Positions 22,219 to 33,523 of a stretch of DNA of 64,000 bases are shown piece by piece (within the stretch, counting starts at the first letter, position 1; every line of letters starts with the position of its first letter). Source of the stretch: Ashinkailepas kermadecensis (lineage: Eukaryota; Arthropoda; Thecostraca; Neolepadidae); assembly GCA_034440615.1 (NCBI GenBank), contig JAOTOM010004959.1, positions 124,001-188,000 on the forward strand. Direction: 5' to 3'. The notes under the pieces are model-generated. The model saw only the letters and a list, made by a program, of their open reading frames with translations. It had not been told where the DNA came from and did not search any database. The translations under genes and the position numbers were made by a program.

Positions 22219-24950
22219 CTGGGGTGGAGAGAGCACACGGTCAGAGAGAGCACACGGTCAGAGAGAGCACACGGTCAGAGAGAGCACACGGTCAGAGAGA
22301 GCACACGGTCAGAGAGAGCACACGGTCAGAGAGAGCACACGGTCAGAGAGAGCACACGGTCAGAGAGAGCACACGGTCAGAGAGAGCACACGGTCAGAGA
22401 GAGCACACGGTCAGAGAGAGCACACGGTCAGAGAGAGCACACGGTCAGAGAGAGCACACGGTCAGAGAGAGCACACGGTCTAGAGAGAGCACACGGTCAG
22501 AGAGAGCACACGGTCAGTAGAGAGCACACGGTCAGAGAGAGCACACGGTCAGAGAGAGCACACGGTCAGAGAGAGCACACGGTCAGAGAGAGCACACGGT
22601 CAGAGAGAGCACACGGTCAGAGAGCACACGGGCACACGGTCAGAGAGAGCACACGGTCAGAGAGAGCACACGGTCAGAGAGAGCACACGGTCAGAGAGAG
22701 CACACGGTCAGCCTTGTAGGGTCGACATGCGGTTGGCTGGGGTAGAGAGCACACGTCACGGTATTGAGAGAGCACACGGTCAGCCTTGTAGGGTCGACAT
22801 GCGGTTGGCTGGGGTGGAGAGCACACGGTCAGAGAGAGCACACGGTCAGAGAGAGCACACGGTCAGAGAGAGCACACGGTCAGAGAGAGCACACGGTCAG
22901 AGAGAGCACACGGTCAGCCTTGTAGGGTCGACATGCGGTTGGCTGGGGTGGAGAGCACACGGTCAGTTGTGAGAGAGCACACGGTCAGTTAGAGAGCACA
23001 CGGTCAGTAGAGAGCACACGGTCAGAGAGAGCACACGGTCAGAGAGAGCACACGGTCAGAGAGAGCACACGGTCAGAGAGCACACGGTCAGAGAGAGCAC
23101 ACGGTCAGAGAGAGCACACGGTCAGCCTTGTAGGGTCGACATGCGGTTGGGGCCACGGTCAGAGAGCACACGGTCAGCCTTGTAGGGTCGACATGCGGTT
23201 GGCTGGGGTGGAGAGCACACGGTCAGCCTTGTAGGGTCGACATGCGGTTGGCTGGGGTGGAGAGCACACGGTCAGCCTTGTAGGGTCGACATGCGGTTGG
23301 CTGGGGTGGAGAGCACACGGTCAGGAGAGCACACGGTCAGCCTTGTAGGGTCGACATGCGGTTGGCTGGGGTGAGAGAGCACACGGTCAGGGTCGACATG
23401 CGGTTGGCTGGGGTGGAGAGCACAGTCAGCCTTGTAGGGTCGACATGCGGTTGGGGCTGGGACACGGTAAGGGAGAGCACACGGTCAGCCTTGTAGGGTC
23501 GACATGCGGTTGGCTGGGGTGGAGAGCACACGGTCAGCCTTGTAGGGTCGACATGCGGTTGGCTGGGGTGGAGAGCACACGGTCAGCCTTGTAGGGTCGA
23601 CATGCGGTTGGCTGGGGTGGAGAGCACACGGTCAGCCTTGTAGGGTCGACATGCGGTTGGCTGGGGTGGAGAGAGCACACGGTCAGCCTTGGTAGACACG
23701 GGGGGGGGTCGACATGCGGTTGGCTGGGGTGGAGAGCACACGGTCAGCCTTGTAGGGTCGACATGCGGTTGGCTGGGGTGGAGAGCACACGGTCAGCCTT
23801 GTAGGGTCGACATGCGGTTGGCTGGGGTGGAGAGCACACGGTCAGCCTTGTAGGGTCGACATGCGGTTGGCTGGGGTGGAGAGCACACGGTCAGCCTTGT
23901 AGGGTCGACATGCGGTTGGCTGGGGTGGAGAGCACACGGTCAGAGTTTAGCACACGGTCGAGAGAGCACATCGGTCAGCCTTGTAGGGTCGACATGCGGT
24001 TGGCTGGGGTGGAGAGCACACGGTCAGCCTTGTAGGGTCGACATGCGGTTGGCTGGGGTGGAGAGCACACGGTCAGCCTTGTAGGGTCGACATGCGGTTG
24101 TGGCACACGGTCAGAGAGAGCACACGGTCAGCCTTGTAGGGTCGACATGCGGTTGGCTGGGGTGGAGAGCACACGGTCAGCCTTGTAGGGTCGACATGTG
24201 TGGGAGAGAGCACACGGTCAGCCTTGTAGGGTCGACATGCGGTTGGCTGGGGTGGAGAGCACACGGTCAGCCTTGTAGGGTCGACATGCGGTTGGCTGGG
24301 GTGGAGAGCACACGGTCAGCCTTGTAGGGTCGACATGCGGTTGGCTGGGGTGGAGAGCACACGGTCAGCCTTGTAGGGTCGACATGCGGTTGGCTGGGGT
24401 GGAGCACACGGTCAGCCTTTTAGGGTCGACAATGCGGTTGGCTGGGGTGGAGAGCACACGGTCAGCCTTGTAGGGTCGACATGCGGTTGGCTGGGGTGGA
24501 GAGCACACGGTCAGCCTTGTAGGGTCGACATGCGGTTGGCTGGGGTGGAGAGCACACGGTCAGCCTTGTAGGGTCGACATGCGGTTGGCTGGGGTGGAGA
24601 GCACACGGTCAGCCTTGTAGGGTCGACATGCGGTTGGCTGGGGTGGAGAGCCACCCGGCCCCCTTTGGGGTATTTTGGGGTGGAGAGCACACGGTCAGCC
24701 TTGTAGGGTCGACATGCGGTTGGCTGGGGTGGAGAGCACACGGTCAGCCTTGTAGGGTCGACATGCGGTTGGCTGGGGTGGAGAGCACACGGTCAGCCTT
24801 GTAGGGTCGACATGCGGTTGGCTGGGGTGGAGAGCACACGGTCAGCCTTGTAGGGTCGACATGCGGTTGGCTGGGGTGGAGAGCACACGGTCAGCCTTGT
24901 AGGGTCGACATGCGGTTGGCTGGGGTGGAGAGCACACGGTCAGCCTTGCA
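22219..24950. repeat. 2.7-kb two-part minisatellite carrying ~38 copies of the E28 acceptor
   Basis: Near the exon (22225-22705) a 17-bp unit (GAGAGAGCACACGGTCA) is repeated about 27 times. Beyond it (22705-24950) is a 49-bp unit. Each 49-bp copy contains GGGTCGACATGCGGTTGGCT followed by GGGG, which on the minus strand is the E28 acceptor (CCCCAG) plus exon bases. About 38 units are recognisable. The plus-strand open frames across it are artefacts. Confidence 0.93.
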
Positions 24951-25378
24951 TTGCGTCATGAGTGTGCAGGCGCGCAACCGTCGCAAACCTTCAAACTATA
25001 TGCAATTTGGTAATTCAGGTTTAGCACCATACTCTTCCTTCCATACTTATCTACAAAAAGATGGCATCCCAGCAAACTTCAGAACGGTACTACAATGTTG
25101 GTTGTTTCACGCAGTATGCTGTTATTCCGATTTACGAAGGCAAGATATTCGAGAAAGTAGGAACCAGAGCGGGGTGATCACAAATTCCACCAGATCTTCC
25201 GATGCCTACTGACGCTGGAGTTCGGAACCGAACTTGAATTCAGTATGCGTTATTCCCTCAGCTCAACATCTCCTCCACCGTGTCGTATAACATGTTGCAG
25301 TTGCATCATGGGTGTGCTCGACACACATGTCTCAGCCGACACCCGAACATGATTCCACCCACTCCACACCCGCCCCAC

Positions 25379-25694
25379 TCACCCTGCTACAGCGGGACAC
25401 CGTTCTTGAACCACCCCACACCTGCCCCACTCACCCTGCTGTGGCGGACCACCGTTCTTGAACCACTCCACACCTGCCCCACTCACCCTGCTACAGCGGG
25501 ACACCGTTCTTGAACCACTCCACACCTGCCCCGCTCACCCTGCTGCAGCGGAACACCGTTCTTGAACCACCCCACACCTGCCCCACTCACCCTGCTGGAG
25601 TGGGACGCCCTTCTTGAACCATTCCACACCTGCCCCACTCACCCTGCTGCAGTGGGACGCCTTTCTTGAACCACTCCACACCTGCCCCACTCAC
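25379..25694. repeat. 52-bp array carrying seven copies of the E27 splice donor
   Basis: CTCACCCTGCT (minus-strand donor AGCAG|GGTGAG) recurs at 25379, 25430, 25482, 25534, 25586, 25638 and 25690. The rightmost is the real exon edge. Each unit also repeats about 35 bp of exon end (encoding EWFKNGVPLQQ) plus a short intron piece. Confidence 0.93.
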
Positions 25695-25943
25695 CCTGCT
25701 GAAGTGGGACGCCGTTCTTGAACCACTCCACCGTGAGGTGGGCGTCGCCAACGGGGATCAGACGCGCCTCCAGGTGCAGCGGCTGGCCCTCCAGCAGACG
25801 CGCGTCGCGCACGGGCTGCGTGAAGACGGGCGCCTGGGCGGTGCCGTCCTCTGGCGCCAGGTTCTGCGGCCGCTTCACCTCCAGGTGGCGCAGCTTGTCC
25901 AGCGCCTGCTCGTGCAGCGAGCCGCCGTCCACCGCGCTCTTGG
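25695..25943 (-). CDS. sls: sls E27: linker plus first half of Ig 13
   Basis: 249 nt, phase 1 to 1. The acceptor is CCGGCAG|CCAAGAG. The first donor gives CAGCAGG|GTGAG. The linker has LHEQALDKLRHLEVKRPQ. The Ig part is PVFTQPVRDARLLEGQPLH, then LTVEWFKNGVPLQQ. Six further donor copies lie downstream at 52-bp steps. Using one of them would shift the frame unless three steps were skipped. Confidence 0.94.
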
Positions 25944-26597
25944 CTGCCGGGGGGACGATGTGTCAGAACACCATACAATCAGCCGGCGAGAGGCGAGTGT
26001 GATGGAAGTACGCGCCGCTCCTGGTACGGGTGGGATTCATGGTGTGCCGCTCCTAGGTCAGGTAAGAGATGTGCCGCTCCTGGGTCAGGTAAGAGTAATG
26101 GTGTGCTGCTCCTGGGTCGGGTAAGATTCATGGTGTACCGCTCCTGGGTCAGGTAATATTAATTGTGTGTCGCTCAATGCATGAATTTGCCACCAGTGAT
26201 GCTTACAAGGGTAGATCCACCCAAATATTTTCTAAATTTGAAACTTAACATTCCAACATTAAAGCATTACCATATCGACGTTCTATGGGAATAGTATATA
26301 TACAAATCATTCAATAATCCTACCAATATTGTCGGTGACGGTGGCCTCGACAGAATAACCGGCACTACCTGGCCAATAATTCGATACCCTTTTTAACTGA
26401 CACCGTGCCGAGAACAGCCCTTTTATCTTTTATCTTGGGATGGTACTTATATCGTACAATACAATCAATACACTGGATACATACGTTGAATACATACAAC
26501 ACAGTACATTGGATAGCACACGTAACGTGGCCGACATATAGCGCATCAGGCGAGTGACTCACACCAAGCTATTACATGTTGTTCAATGTGGACTTAC
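25944..26597. other. Intron 26
   Basis: Contains a loose GTGCCGCTCCTGGGTCAGGT repeat at about 26005-26165 (four or five copies of about 36 bp) and AT-rich sequence. No exon seen. Confidence 0.6.
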
Positions 26598-26734
26598 TCA
26601 GACAGCTGAGCGTCGCCTGGGTGACTGCCTCTCCCAGCGCGTTGGTCGCCTTGCACATGTAGGTACCCTGGTCCTCCGGGTACGCGTACATGATATCCAG
26701 CGCCACGAAACCGAAGTTGTTGGTCTCCATGAAC
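26598..26734 (-). CDS. sls: sls E26: second half of Ig 12
   Basis: 137 nt, phase 2 to 1. The acceptor is TCTGACAG|GTTCATG and the donor TGTCTGA|GTAAGT. It encodes FMETNNFGFVALDIMYAYPE, then DQGTYMCKATNALGEAVTQ. This intron lies 7 nt downstream of the usual position and in phase 2. Confidence 0.93.
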
Positions 26735-27310
26735 CTGTCAGAGGACATTGTAACATATCATGCTTATGCATATTTTGTCTGTTTTGTGGAATAGATACTA
26801 AGCGAAATAAGTACAGTGCAAGCTTGCACACACATTCTAAACTAAAAGTTGTCTATAATTACTCGTTTGTAAACGGACAGAACAAAATAGCAACAACAAC
26901 CGCCGACTATGAGACGACTACACACCGTCAGATTCCCAACAAATCTCCATATCGCAGCTGATCTGTGCAACTGTGTTCAGAAAAGTCCTCCAATACTCCT
27001 CATTACTTGCATTATATTTTACAACCCCACGGTGCAATCATTATTGCCAATATTTCCTGCCAACGCAGCTGACACCGACCCATCCCACAATTATTGACAA
27101 GATTTGGTATTGTCAGCATAGCTGGCACCGAGCCATCCAATAATTATTAACAATATTTGTATTTGCAACACAGCTGGCAACGAGCCATCCTATAAATATT
27201 AACCAGCTTTGTACGGCCAACATAGCTGGCACCGAGCTTACAGCCTCATCGCACCTATACCACCTATACATATGCCTATACCAATACCACTACCTATAGC
27301 CGCCTCGCAC
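26735..27310. other. Intron 25
   Basis: AT-rich. CAGCTGGCACCGAGCCATCC-like segments recur about every 55 bp between 27060 and 27240. No exon seen. Confidence 0.5.
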
Positions 27311-27569
27311 CTTGATCCGGCCTTGAGGGGCCGACCGTTGTGAAACCACTGCACGTTCATGGTGGGATCCGACACGGGGATCAGGCGCGACTCGAAGTGG
27401 GCGCGCTGTCCCTCCTTGATGGTGACGCTCTTCAGGGAGGTGGTGAAGACCGGTGCCTGGGTGGTGACCTCGTCCAGTGTCTCGGACCTGGTCAGGCGGG
27501 AGCGATCCTCCAGCCGGTGCAGGTGCGACAGACCGCTCTCGTGCTGGGTGGACGTCAGCTTTTGGCTTC
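27311..27569 (-). CDS. sls: sls E25: linker plus first half of Ig 12
   Basis: 259 nt, phase 1 to 2. The acceptor is TTCCCCAG|GAAGCC and the donor TCAAG|GTGCGA, a weaker GT site. The linker has STQHESGLSHLHRLEDRS. The Ig part is PVFTTSLKSVTIKEGQRAHF, then DPTMNVQWFHNGRPLKAGS. Confidence 0.93.
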
Positions 27570-27734
27570 CTGGGGAAAAGGAAAAAAAAGAGGAGGTCAA
27601 CAACAACATAGACAGACCGCTCTCGCCGGGGGGGGCACCTTGTGGCTGCCTGGGGACAGGCAGCAAACAGCGGAGCGTCACCACCAAGCGTGACGTCACC
27701 AGCCAAGACCTGTAAATATGCAAGACATGTAAAT

Positions 27735-27876
27735 GTGCTTCCCCTGTAGTGTGAATACTTAGAGATCCAGCCACACTTGCTTTAATTGTATTCGGATGCC
27801 ACACGCTGGACCCTTCTTCCCTGCGTAGTATTTATTTCAACCCGGGGTTAGATGTACAAGTGGCATGTGAATTTGG
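27735..27876 (+). repeat. 142-bp inverted repeat, left arm
   Basis: Reads as the reverse complement of 31340-31481 with only a few mismatches at the outer end. The two arms lie in different introns (24 and 21), with exons E22-E24 between them. It contains no motif. It is probably a young dispersed element or MITE inserted twice. Confidence 0.9.
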
Positions 27877-28084
27877 TTCAGGCAATAGGATCCAGCCATG
27901 TTGGAGACAACAATACATGCATATCCTGTCTGATATACGGTGGTGTTTTCATGCTTCGAAGTACGCTGAAAGTAGTGCCCTTTGTAACTCATACTCGCAG
28001 AACAGTATTAATGGCCTTAATCCACATAATTATCTGGAGTTATGATCTACAGCAGGTCATCATGTTTATTCTACTTCCGTCCTG

Positions 28085-28758
28085 GCCACGTGCCCGGACA
28101 TCTCCCACTCATGTCACGGGAGCGTGCCGGACATATCGGATCACAGCGGCCTCCCCGGCGGGGGCCCACTATCTCTCCCAACTCACCAGCCCATGTCGCC
28201 GAGAGCGTGCCACATATCGAGCATCACAGCGGCCGTCTCGCGGCGCGGTCCAGACTCACCGGAGAGGAGGAGGCGGACCCCCAACCCCCCAGGTGTGACA
28301 TATCGAGCATAACACCGGCCCCCCCCCGGGGCGAGCTCCCGGCGCTGAGATGGCGTCCCCATCACCAGCCCTGTCACGGAGAGGTGTGAATTTTGAGAAA
28401 AACAGCGGCCTTTCCCGCGGGGCACTCCCGGAGCAGCTGAGGATGGCGGACGTCTCCCAACTCACCAGCCCATGTCACGGAGAGCGTGTGACATATCGAG
28501 CATCACAGCGGCCGTCTCGCGGCGTGGTCCACACCCACCGGAACAGCTGAGGATGGCGGACGTCTCCCAACTCACCAGCCCATGTCGCGGAGAGCGTGTG
28601 ACATATCGAGCATCACAGCGGCCGTCTCGCGGCGCGGTCCAGACTCACCGGAGCAGCTGAGGATGGCGGACGTCTCCCAACTCACCAGCCCATGTCACGG
28701 AGAGCGTGTGACATATCGAGCATCACAGCGGCCGTCTCGCGGCGCGGTCCAGACTCAC
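28085..28758. repeat. 110-bp array carrying copies of the E24 splice donor
   Basis: Clear 110-bp copies from about 28430, with degenerate ones from 28085. Each has CTCACCGGAGCAGCTGAGGA or a close variant, the E24 donor plus about 25 bp of exon end (minus-strand codons ending ILSCS). The copy starting at 28754 is the functional junction. The open frames across the array are artefacts. Confidence 0.9.
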
Positions 28759-28902
28759 CGGAGCAGCTGAGGATGGCGGACGTCTCGTCGAAGCCGAGGT
28801 TGTTGGTGGCGCGACACGTGTATACGCCGTTGTCCTCCTCGATCAGGCCGACGATGTCCAGCGCCACGTAGCCGAAGTCGTGCAGCGGCCGGTGGCGGTG
28901 CC
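28759..28902 (-). CDS. sls: sls E24: second half of Ig 11
   Basis: 144 nt, phase 1 to 1. The acceptor is TCCCTCAG|GGCACCG and the donor TGCTCCG|GTGAGT. It encodes GHRHRPLHDFGYVALDIVGL, then EDNGVYTCRATNNLG. Copies of its donor follow in a 110-bp array. Confidence 0.93.
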
Positions 28903-29049
28903 CTGAGGGACACGGCAACAGCTGGCTGTTCATAACCGCAGCCAGTGAGACTGGCGCGCAACCGGCCATGTTTGGCGCCAGGCAACCTCGCCAAAAGGCG
29001 CTCGGCGCACTCCGAGTTGACTGAAGGGTCGCAATGAATGATGCACCAT

Positions 29050-29400
29050 TTCGCTGTCGCACCATGGAGTGCTGTGGAGAACGGTGCAGTAGGACAGAGT
29101 ATGGCAGAGCACGGTTGAATAGGACAGAGTACGGCGGAGCACGGTGGAGTAGGACAGAGTACAGCGGAGCACGGTGGATTAGAGTGAAGAACGTTATAGT
29201 TGGGCGGAACACCGTGGAGTACGGTAGAGTGTGGTGAACTACAGTGGAGTACAGCGTAGTATAGCAGAGTACGGTGGGGTGCGGTAAAGAACGACGGAGT
29301 AAGGTGGAGTACGGCGGCCGTACGTGGAGAATGGTAGAGCTCGATGGAGTACGATAGAGTATGGTGAAGCATGGCGAAGAATGGTGGAGCAGGCCGGGGT
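29050..29400. repeat. ~31-bp minisatellite in intron 23
   Basis: Copies of a unit like GAGTAGGACAGAGTACGG plus CGGAGCACGGTG, decaying to the right into a 13-bp GAGTACGGTG-type repeat. The long minus-strand open frame through it is not coding. Confidence 0.85.
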
Positions 29401-29669
29401 ACATGTTGACCTGGTCATGCCGCGGGCCACCCAGGAGGCTGGACAGACTGTGGACTTTATGGTTGACATAGTTCACAATAGTCCGCGTCAGTGGATATCG
29501 GCGATGGATTTCCTTGTGTTGCAGGCTTGCTAGCGGTACGGCCACCAGTTTTCCCTCATCAGCTACCTTCTGCGATGTGCTGGCGCATCGCTGTATCACT
29601 TCACCTGTGACTCCGAACGAGTCGCTTTCCATCACCAAATTGTCCTCGATGCGTGTTTGATACACTCAC

Positions 29670-29778
29670 CAACTGTGATGGGCTTGCCATCCTTGAGCCA
29701 CTCCACGTGCAGATTGGCGTCTGTCACCGGCTCCAGCTTTGCCTCGAAGTGGGCCGTCTGGTTCTCCTTCAGGCCCTC
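29670..29778 (-). CDS. sls: sls E23: first half of Ig 11 (strands A' to C)
   Basis: 109 nt, phase 0 to 1. The acceptor is TTTCCAG|GAGGGC and the donor GTTG|GTGAGT. It encodes EGLKENQTAHFEAKLEPV, then ANLHVEWLKDGKPITV. An extra phase-0 intron separates it from E22, right after KFITQLKHQ. Confidence 0.93.
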
Positions 29779-30089
29779 CTGGAAAGCGTCAGCACAGAAG
29801 GGTCAGCGTCTAGCCCAGGTGCTGCTCGCGCGGTTTTCTCGTGACGCGCGTCGGTGGTGCCTAGGACATGCTAACAGCAGCGACGCGAGGCAGTGAACGA
29901 CAGCAACACCAGGACGTGATAGATCCACATCACCACGCACGGCAACAACAACAACAACGACGACAACAACGACAAAACTCTACCGATGCACATTCTGCAG
30001 ACCAGCTTAACTATCCGGATAGCATGCGCGCGCACCTACACATCGACCACCGGGCAATGAAGACGTGCTCGTGTCCGCGCAACACCCAC

Positions 30090-30232
30090 CTGGTGCTTCA
30101 GCTGCGTGATGAACTTGGGCTTCACCTGGACCATCTCGTCGGCCCACTCCTTGCGTTGGTAGCGAGATGAGTCCTCCATGTACTGGATCCTCTCTACTGA
30201 GGCAGGATGGTCCGTGTACAGGTCTCTCTTGG
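30090..30232 (-). CDS. sls: sls E22: linker and start of Ig 11
   Basis: 143 nt, phase 1 to 0. The acceptor is GTTGACAG|CCAAGAG and the donor CACCAG|GTGGGT. It encodes HPASVERIQYMEDSSRYQRK, a textbook kettin linker, then KPKFITQLKHQ, the first Ig strand. Confidence 0.94.
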
Positions 30233-30254
30233 CTGTCAACGTCACCAGCTGTGT

Positions 30255-30620
30255 CAGCACTAGTACAGCACCTTATGTGCAATGGCACACACCTTTTAAA
30301 AAGTGGCACAGCACCTTATAAACAGTGGCACAAACCATGTAAACAGTGGCACAGCACCTTATGGGCAGTAGCACAACCCCTATGAACAGTGGCACCGCAC
30401 CTTATAAACAGTGGTACAAACCTAGTGAACGGTGACACAGCACCTCATGTACAAGGACACAAACCTTATAAACAGTAGCACAATCCTTGTGAATAGTGGC
30501 ACAGCATATTATGTATAATGGCACAAACCATATGAACAGTGGCACAGCGCCTCATAAAAAGTGGCGCAAACCTTGTGAACAGTGGGGAAACATCCTGAAC
30601 AGCGGCACAGCATCTTATGA
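30255..30620. repeat. ~22-bp minisatellite near the E22 acceptor
   Basis: About 16 degenerate copies of ACAGTGGCACAGCACCTTAT and ACAGTGGCACAAACC units. It starts about 20 bp beyond the E22 acceptor but contains no exon sequence. Confidence 0.88.
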
Positions 30621-32414
30621 GCAGTAGCACAATCAGTATGGTGAACGACACACCCATCACAAATAGCGTCACAATCATCATGAACATCGGCGCAACCATC
30701 ATAAATAGCGCTACAGCAAAAATCACACACGGCACATCTGCGACAAACAGCGTCCCAGCCAGCATCAGTAGAAAAAAACACAGTCTTTGCCACCACCATC
30801 AGAGTCGTATGTTGTGGAGAAGTGGTACCGCGTGCATTGCCAGAATGATGGAGAGCGGCAAAGACCTAGCAATTTGAGACCCCAGAGCTGAGGACGTTGG
30901 CCCCACTTAGCCGAAGATGCTGGCTTTCCCATGTTCCTGTCGTTCCTCCGACTGTAACATGGCCACATCCCTGCACACACACTCCCACTCTCCCATAAAA
31001 CACTGGCTACGCTACTGGGTGTCACCATGCACGACTGCCATGAGCAGAAAAGCATGACCGATATGAACACCGATACCCACGCGAACGACATCCATAAGCT
31101 CAGGCAGGGTGCATTGTAATAACTGCACACGTCTGCTCAATTCTGGGCGAAGCATTCATGCAACATTTCAATATGATTACCCCAGGTCGAATTGCAAACT
31201 ATCGACGGCATACTAGTAGCGCACTAACTAGTCAACTCAGCTCGCAGGCGTAGCTATCAGACAAGCCAAAGCTGCTTTTTAACATTTGGTTAAGTGTCTC
31301 AGCTAAGATGACAGTGTTTGATAAGTCCAGGCGACGGATACCAAATTCACATGCCACTTGTACATCTAACCCCGGGTTGAAATAAATACTACGCAGGGAA
31401 GAAGGGTCCAGCGTGTGGCATCCGAATACAATTAAAGCAAGTGTGGCTGGATCTCTAAGTATTCACACTACAAGGGAAGCATACATCAGACAACACCGGC
31501 ATTACTGTCCAAGGCAGGCGAAGAAGACTCCGACTGGATGATCCTTTCTGTCAGATACACACACCTTTCGTCGGCATCACAAATATCAAAATCTCCGCAA
31601 CACAAGAAACATATCGTAACGGATCACGAGCGCATCATTACAAGCTTTGCGTTGCATTGTCCTACATTGTAGGCGTGTCTACACGTGTTGTGGACTTCAT
31701 ATAAAATACATAATTGTATTACTGTTGTACTGTCACCATACCTTTTCACTCACTACGTCACGCCAGAGTTTTCGTAACCTCAAGTTAATGTCTGCATAAG
31801 GGTAGGTGCCATCAAATCCGTAGTCAGTTTCTATGCTGGCTAGTCAGTAGAATATGAATAGGCGCTTCCTTCGAGACGTTCTCATAGTCACGGGCACCTC
31901 ATAAAGTGCATGGTAATTACATGAGCAGTGCATTGAAGGATACCAACCAAGATTGATATTCAGTGCTTGACACCATGATTCAAATTTCATGCTCGACGCC
32001 ACCACCTAAGCAAACTAGCATCACGACGACGAAGGTTGAAGAAATCGTGGATGGGGGCTTAGATTGATTGATTATTTGGGCTTAAGGGCGCGCCGACTAC
32101 ATGGTCATTTGGCGCCCATTGGATGGGGGCTTAGAGCGCGGCTGGCACAGCATATGGTCGGTGGTGATGACCCACTGTGTTCACACGATTACCTTGTCAT
32201 CACCCCACCGAAAACCCGATGAGGCTTTATTTGACCCGGCGTCCACCCGGCAGTGAGCCCTCATAATGACACCATTATACCAGCATTTACTCCTGGTGAC
32301 CTGTCATCATCCCCCCTCCCGATGTGATTCCGCGATACTGTGGTTCCGATGTTGACTCCTGTGACCCCGACGTGACCCTGTTGACGGGGTCGGCCGTGAC
32401 CCGGCCCCACTCAC
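30621..32414. other. Rest of intron 21
   Basis: No exon seen apart from the inverted-repeat arm at 31340-31481. A segment at 32060-32125 (TTGGGCTTAAGGGCGCGCCG) has the look of a dispersed element, but no second copy lies in the window. Confidence 0.5.
31340..31481 (-). repeat. 142-bp inverted repeat, right arm
   Basis: Reverse complement of 27735-27876. See that entry. Confidence 0.9.
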
Positions 32415-32558
32415 CAATGACCCGGACCGAGGCCGATGTGACCGCCTGACCCAGTCGGTTGGTGGCGCGGCACGTGTACATCCCGGAGTCGGCCGGGTAC
32501 ACGCTGAGCAGGTCCAGCGCCACGTAGTCAAAGTCGTACGCCGGCCGGAACCGGTGGC
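32415..32558 (-). CDS. sls: sls E21: second half of Ig 10
   Basis: 144 nt, phase 1 to 1. The acceptor is GGCCCCAG|GCCACCG and the donor GTCATTG|GTGAGT. It encodes GHRFRPAYDFDYVALDLLSV, then ADSGMYTCRATNRLGQAVT. Confidence 0.94.
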
Positions 32559-32574
32559 CTGGGGCCACGAGGCA

Positions 32575-33060
32575 GCCAGGTCAAGGATCACCGCCGGCGT
32601 CGGGTCAAACATCGCCGCGGGAGTCAGGTCAAGCATCACCGCGGGAGTCAGGTCAAACATCACCGCGGGAGTCAGGTCAAACATCACCGCCGGCGTCGGG
32701 TCAAACATCGCCGCGGGAGTCAGGTCAAGCATCACCGCGGGAGTCAGGTCAAGGATCACCGCGGGAGTCAGGTCAAACATCACCGCGGGAGTCAGGTCAA
32801 ACATCACCGCGGGAGTCAGGTCAAGCATCACCGCGGGAGTCAGGTCAAACATCACCGCCGGCGTCGGGTCAAACATCGCCGCGGGAGTCAGGTCAAGCAT
32901 CACCGCGGGAGTCAGGTCAAGGATCACCGCCGGCGTCGGGTCAAACATCGCCGCGGGAGTCAGGTCAAGCATCACCGCGGGAGTCAGGTCAAGGATCACC
33001 GCCGGCGTCGGGTCAAACATCGCCGCGGGAGTCAGGTCAAACATCACTGCTACAGGCACA
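32575..33060. repeat. 24-bp minisatellite next to the E21 acceptor
   Basis: About 20 copies of a 24-bp unit (GTCAAACATCACCGCGGGAG plus TCAG) in two alternating variants. It starts about 20 bp upstream of the E21 acceptor and contains no exon bases. Because 24 is a multiple of three, long artefactual open frames run through it on both strands. Confidence 0.93.
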
Positions 33061-33384
33061 TAATAGCTGTCAGACTAAACGTTAATACTGAAATTGGGCC
33101 AAACGACACCCAAAGGTTAGGTCAAGCATCACTGCATCACCCACCAACGCCAAGACTGAGATAAAATTAAATTCACTCCCAATAAATTCGTAGTTAGCCC
33201 ACTGAAGCATCAATCCCATCAATCATGAACCTTACGGCACTTTTGCTGAACCTGACACCTCGGCTTAGTACAGTATGCGACGTCGACATTAAGCAGTCAC
33301 GTCTAGTGGGTAAAAATGATTGTATCATTTCTTTCAGTGGAATCCACGACACAATCTATAATTACCGTGATGATGTTGACTTAC

Positions 33385-33523
33385 CGATCTTGAGCGGCTG
33401 ATCGTTGACGAACCACTCGACCTTCATGCTGTTGTCTCCCACGGGCTGCAGACGACACTCCAGGTGTACATTGGTGCCCTCGGCTGTCTCAATGTTCCGC
33501 AGAGGCTTGGTGAAGGTCGGCAC
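33385..33523 (-). CDS. sls: sls E20: first half of Ig 10
   Basis: 139 nt, phase 0 to 1. The acceptor is TACCGCAG|GTGCCG and the donor AAGATCG|GTAAGT. It encodes VPTFTKPLRNIETAEGTNVH, then CRLQP, and SMKVEWFVNDQPLKI. It keeps the strand-B cysteine (HLECRL). Confidence 0.94.

Noticed and set aside
22057..22972. Plus-strand open frames full of REHTVRESTRSE repeats
   Set aside because: They are produced by the 17-bp and 49-bp minisatellite units and lie opposite the sls exon E28. Not coding.
28682..29665. 327-codon minus-strand open frame
   Set aside because: Only 28759-28902 is exon (E24). The rest is a minisatellite and intron that happen to be open.
32307..33063. Open frames of 250 and 169 codons on both strands
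   Set aside because: A 24-bp array keeps every stop-free frame open. The composition is purely repetitive.
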